Shown here: positions 5,679 through 5,740 of the stretch, piece after piece
Position numbering within the stretch: position 1 is the stretch's first letter
Layout: the number at the start of each line of letters is the position of its first letter
NCBI GenBank assembly: GCA_902466275.1
Contig: CABQQJ010000062.1
Span: 1 to 5,740 of the forward strand
DNA length: 5,740 nucleotides
Source: an uncultured Veillonella sp.
Lineage (GTDB): Bacteria > Bacillota > Negativicutes > Veillonellales > Veillonellaceae
Direction: 5' to 3'
The notes under the pieces: model-generated
What the model was told of the DNA's origin: nothing
What the model saw: the letters and a program-made list of their open reading frames with translations, nothing else
Database searches by the model: none
Translations under genes and position numbers: made by a program

Positions 5679-5740
5679 TTATTTGTCAAGGCCTTTCCAT
5701 ACAATGTTCTTGTAACGATCAGGATCGGTATCGCCCTCTG
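5679..5740 (-). CDS. ygeX: YgeX/DpaL, diaminopropionate ammonia-lyase, C-terminal end (cut by window edge)
   Basis: The last 19 codons before a TAA at 5679-5681 read EGDTDPDRYKNIVWKGLDK. This matches the conserved C-terminal tail of diaminopropionate ammonia-lyase (E. coli YgeX ends with EGDTD, then a tyrosine and VVWEGK, as I recall). The full enzyme is a PLP-dependent fold-type II lyase converting 2,3-diaminopropionate to pyruvate and two ammonia. The catalytic lysine and PLP region lie outside the window, so the call rests on this short tail plus the position directly upstream of ygeY, as in E. coli. It is 47 bases from ygeY and probably in the same transcript. Confidence 0.85.
   Translation of the reverse strand, partial: EGDTDPDRYKNIVWKGLDK

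Overview
The window holds six genes, all on the minus strand and tightly packed. In transcription order (right to left) they are: the last 19 codons of ygeX/dpaL (diaminopropionate ammonia-lyase), ygeY (M20-family peptidase/deacylase), ygeW (knotted catabolic transcarbamylase), arcC/yqeA (carbamate kinase), ssnA (metal-dependent amidohydrolase) and the first 182 codons of ygfK (flavin/FeS 'putative selenate reductase' subunit). All were recognised by sequence memory of the Escherichia coli ygeW-ygeX-ygeY-yqeA-ssnA-ygfK locus. This is the accessory gene set associated with selenium-dependent molybdenum hydroxylases and, in gut anaerobes, with anaerobic purine/urate breakdown.

Organism: low to moderate GC, AT-ending codons and strong GGAGG Shine-Dalgarno sites point to a low-GC Bacillota-type anaerobe. 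The overall look is compatible with Negativicutes such as Veillonella, but that is an impression, not a proof. The proteins resemble the enterobacterial orthologues very closely in motif order, so the pathway is conserved across phyla.

Layout: 1-547 ygfK (5' part, runs off the left edge); 576-1904 ssnA; 1959-2894 arcC; 2924-2953 intrinsic terminator; 2964-4157 ygeW; 4158-4314 a 157-base intergenic region with a large inverted repeat; 4315-5631 ygeY; 5632-5678 spacer; 5679-5740 ygeX (3' end, runs off the right edge). There are no RNA genes, CRISPR arrays or insertion sequences. Plus-strand open frames are shadows. No stretch over 300 bases lacks a gene.

How the genes fit together (inference from families): the oxidoreductases (YgfK, with a molybdenum hydroxylase not in the window) and the hydrolases (SsnA, YgeY) would open and trim a purine-derived ring. 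YgeW would phosphorolyse a carbamoylated (ureido) intermediate to carbamoyl phosphate plus an amine. ArcC would harvest ATP from the carbamoyl phosphate. YgeX would convert 2,3-diaminopropionate to pyruvate and ammonia.

The most interesting non-gene signals are: (1) a canonical intrinsic terminator inside the apparent operon, between ygeW and arcC, with almost no room for a conventional promoter downstream; (2) an abrupt codon-usage break inside ygeY near position 5400, suggesting a mosaic gene; (3) small hairpins placed on the Shine-Dalgarno regions of arcC and ssnA; and (4) a 19-bp near-perfect inverted repeat in front of ygeW.
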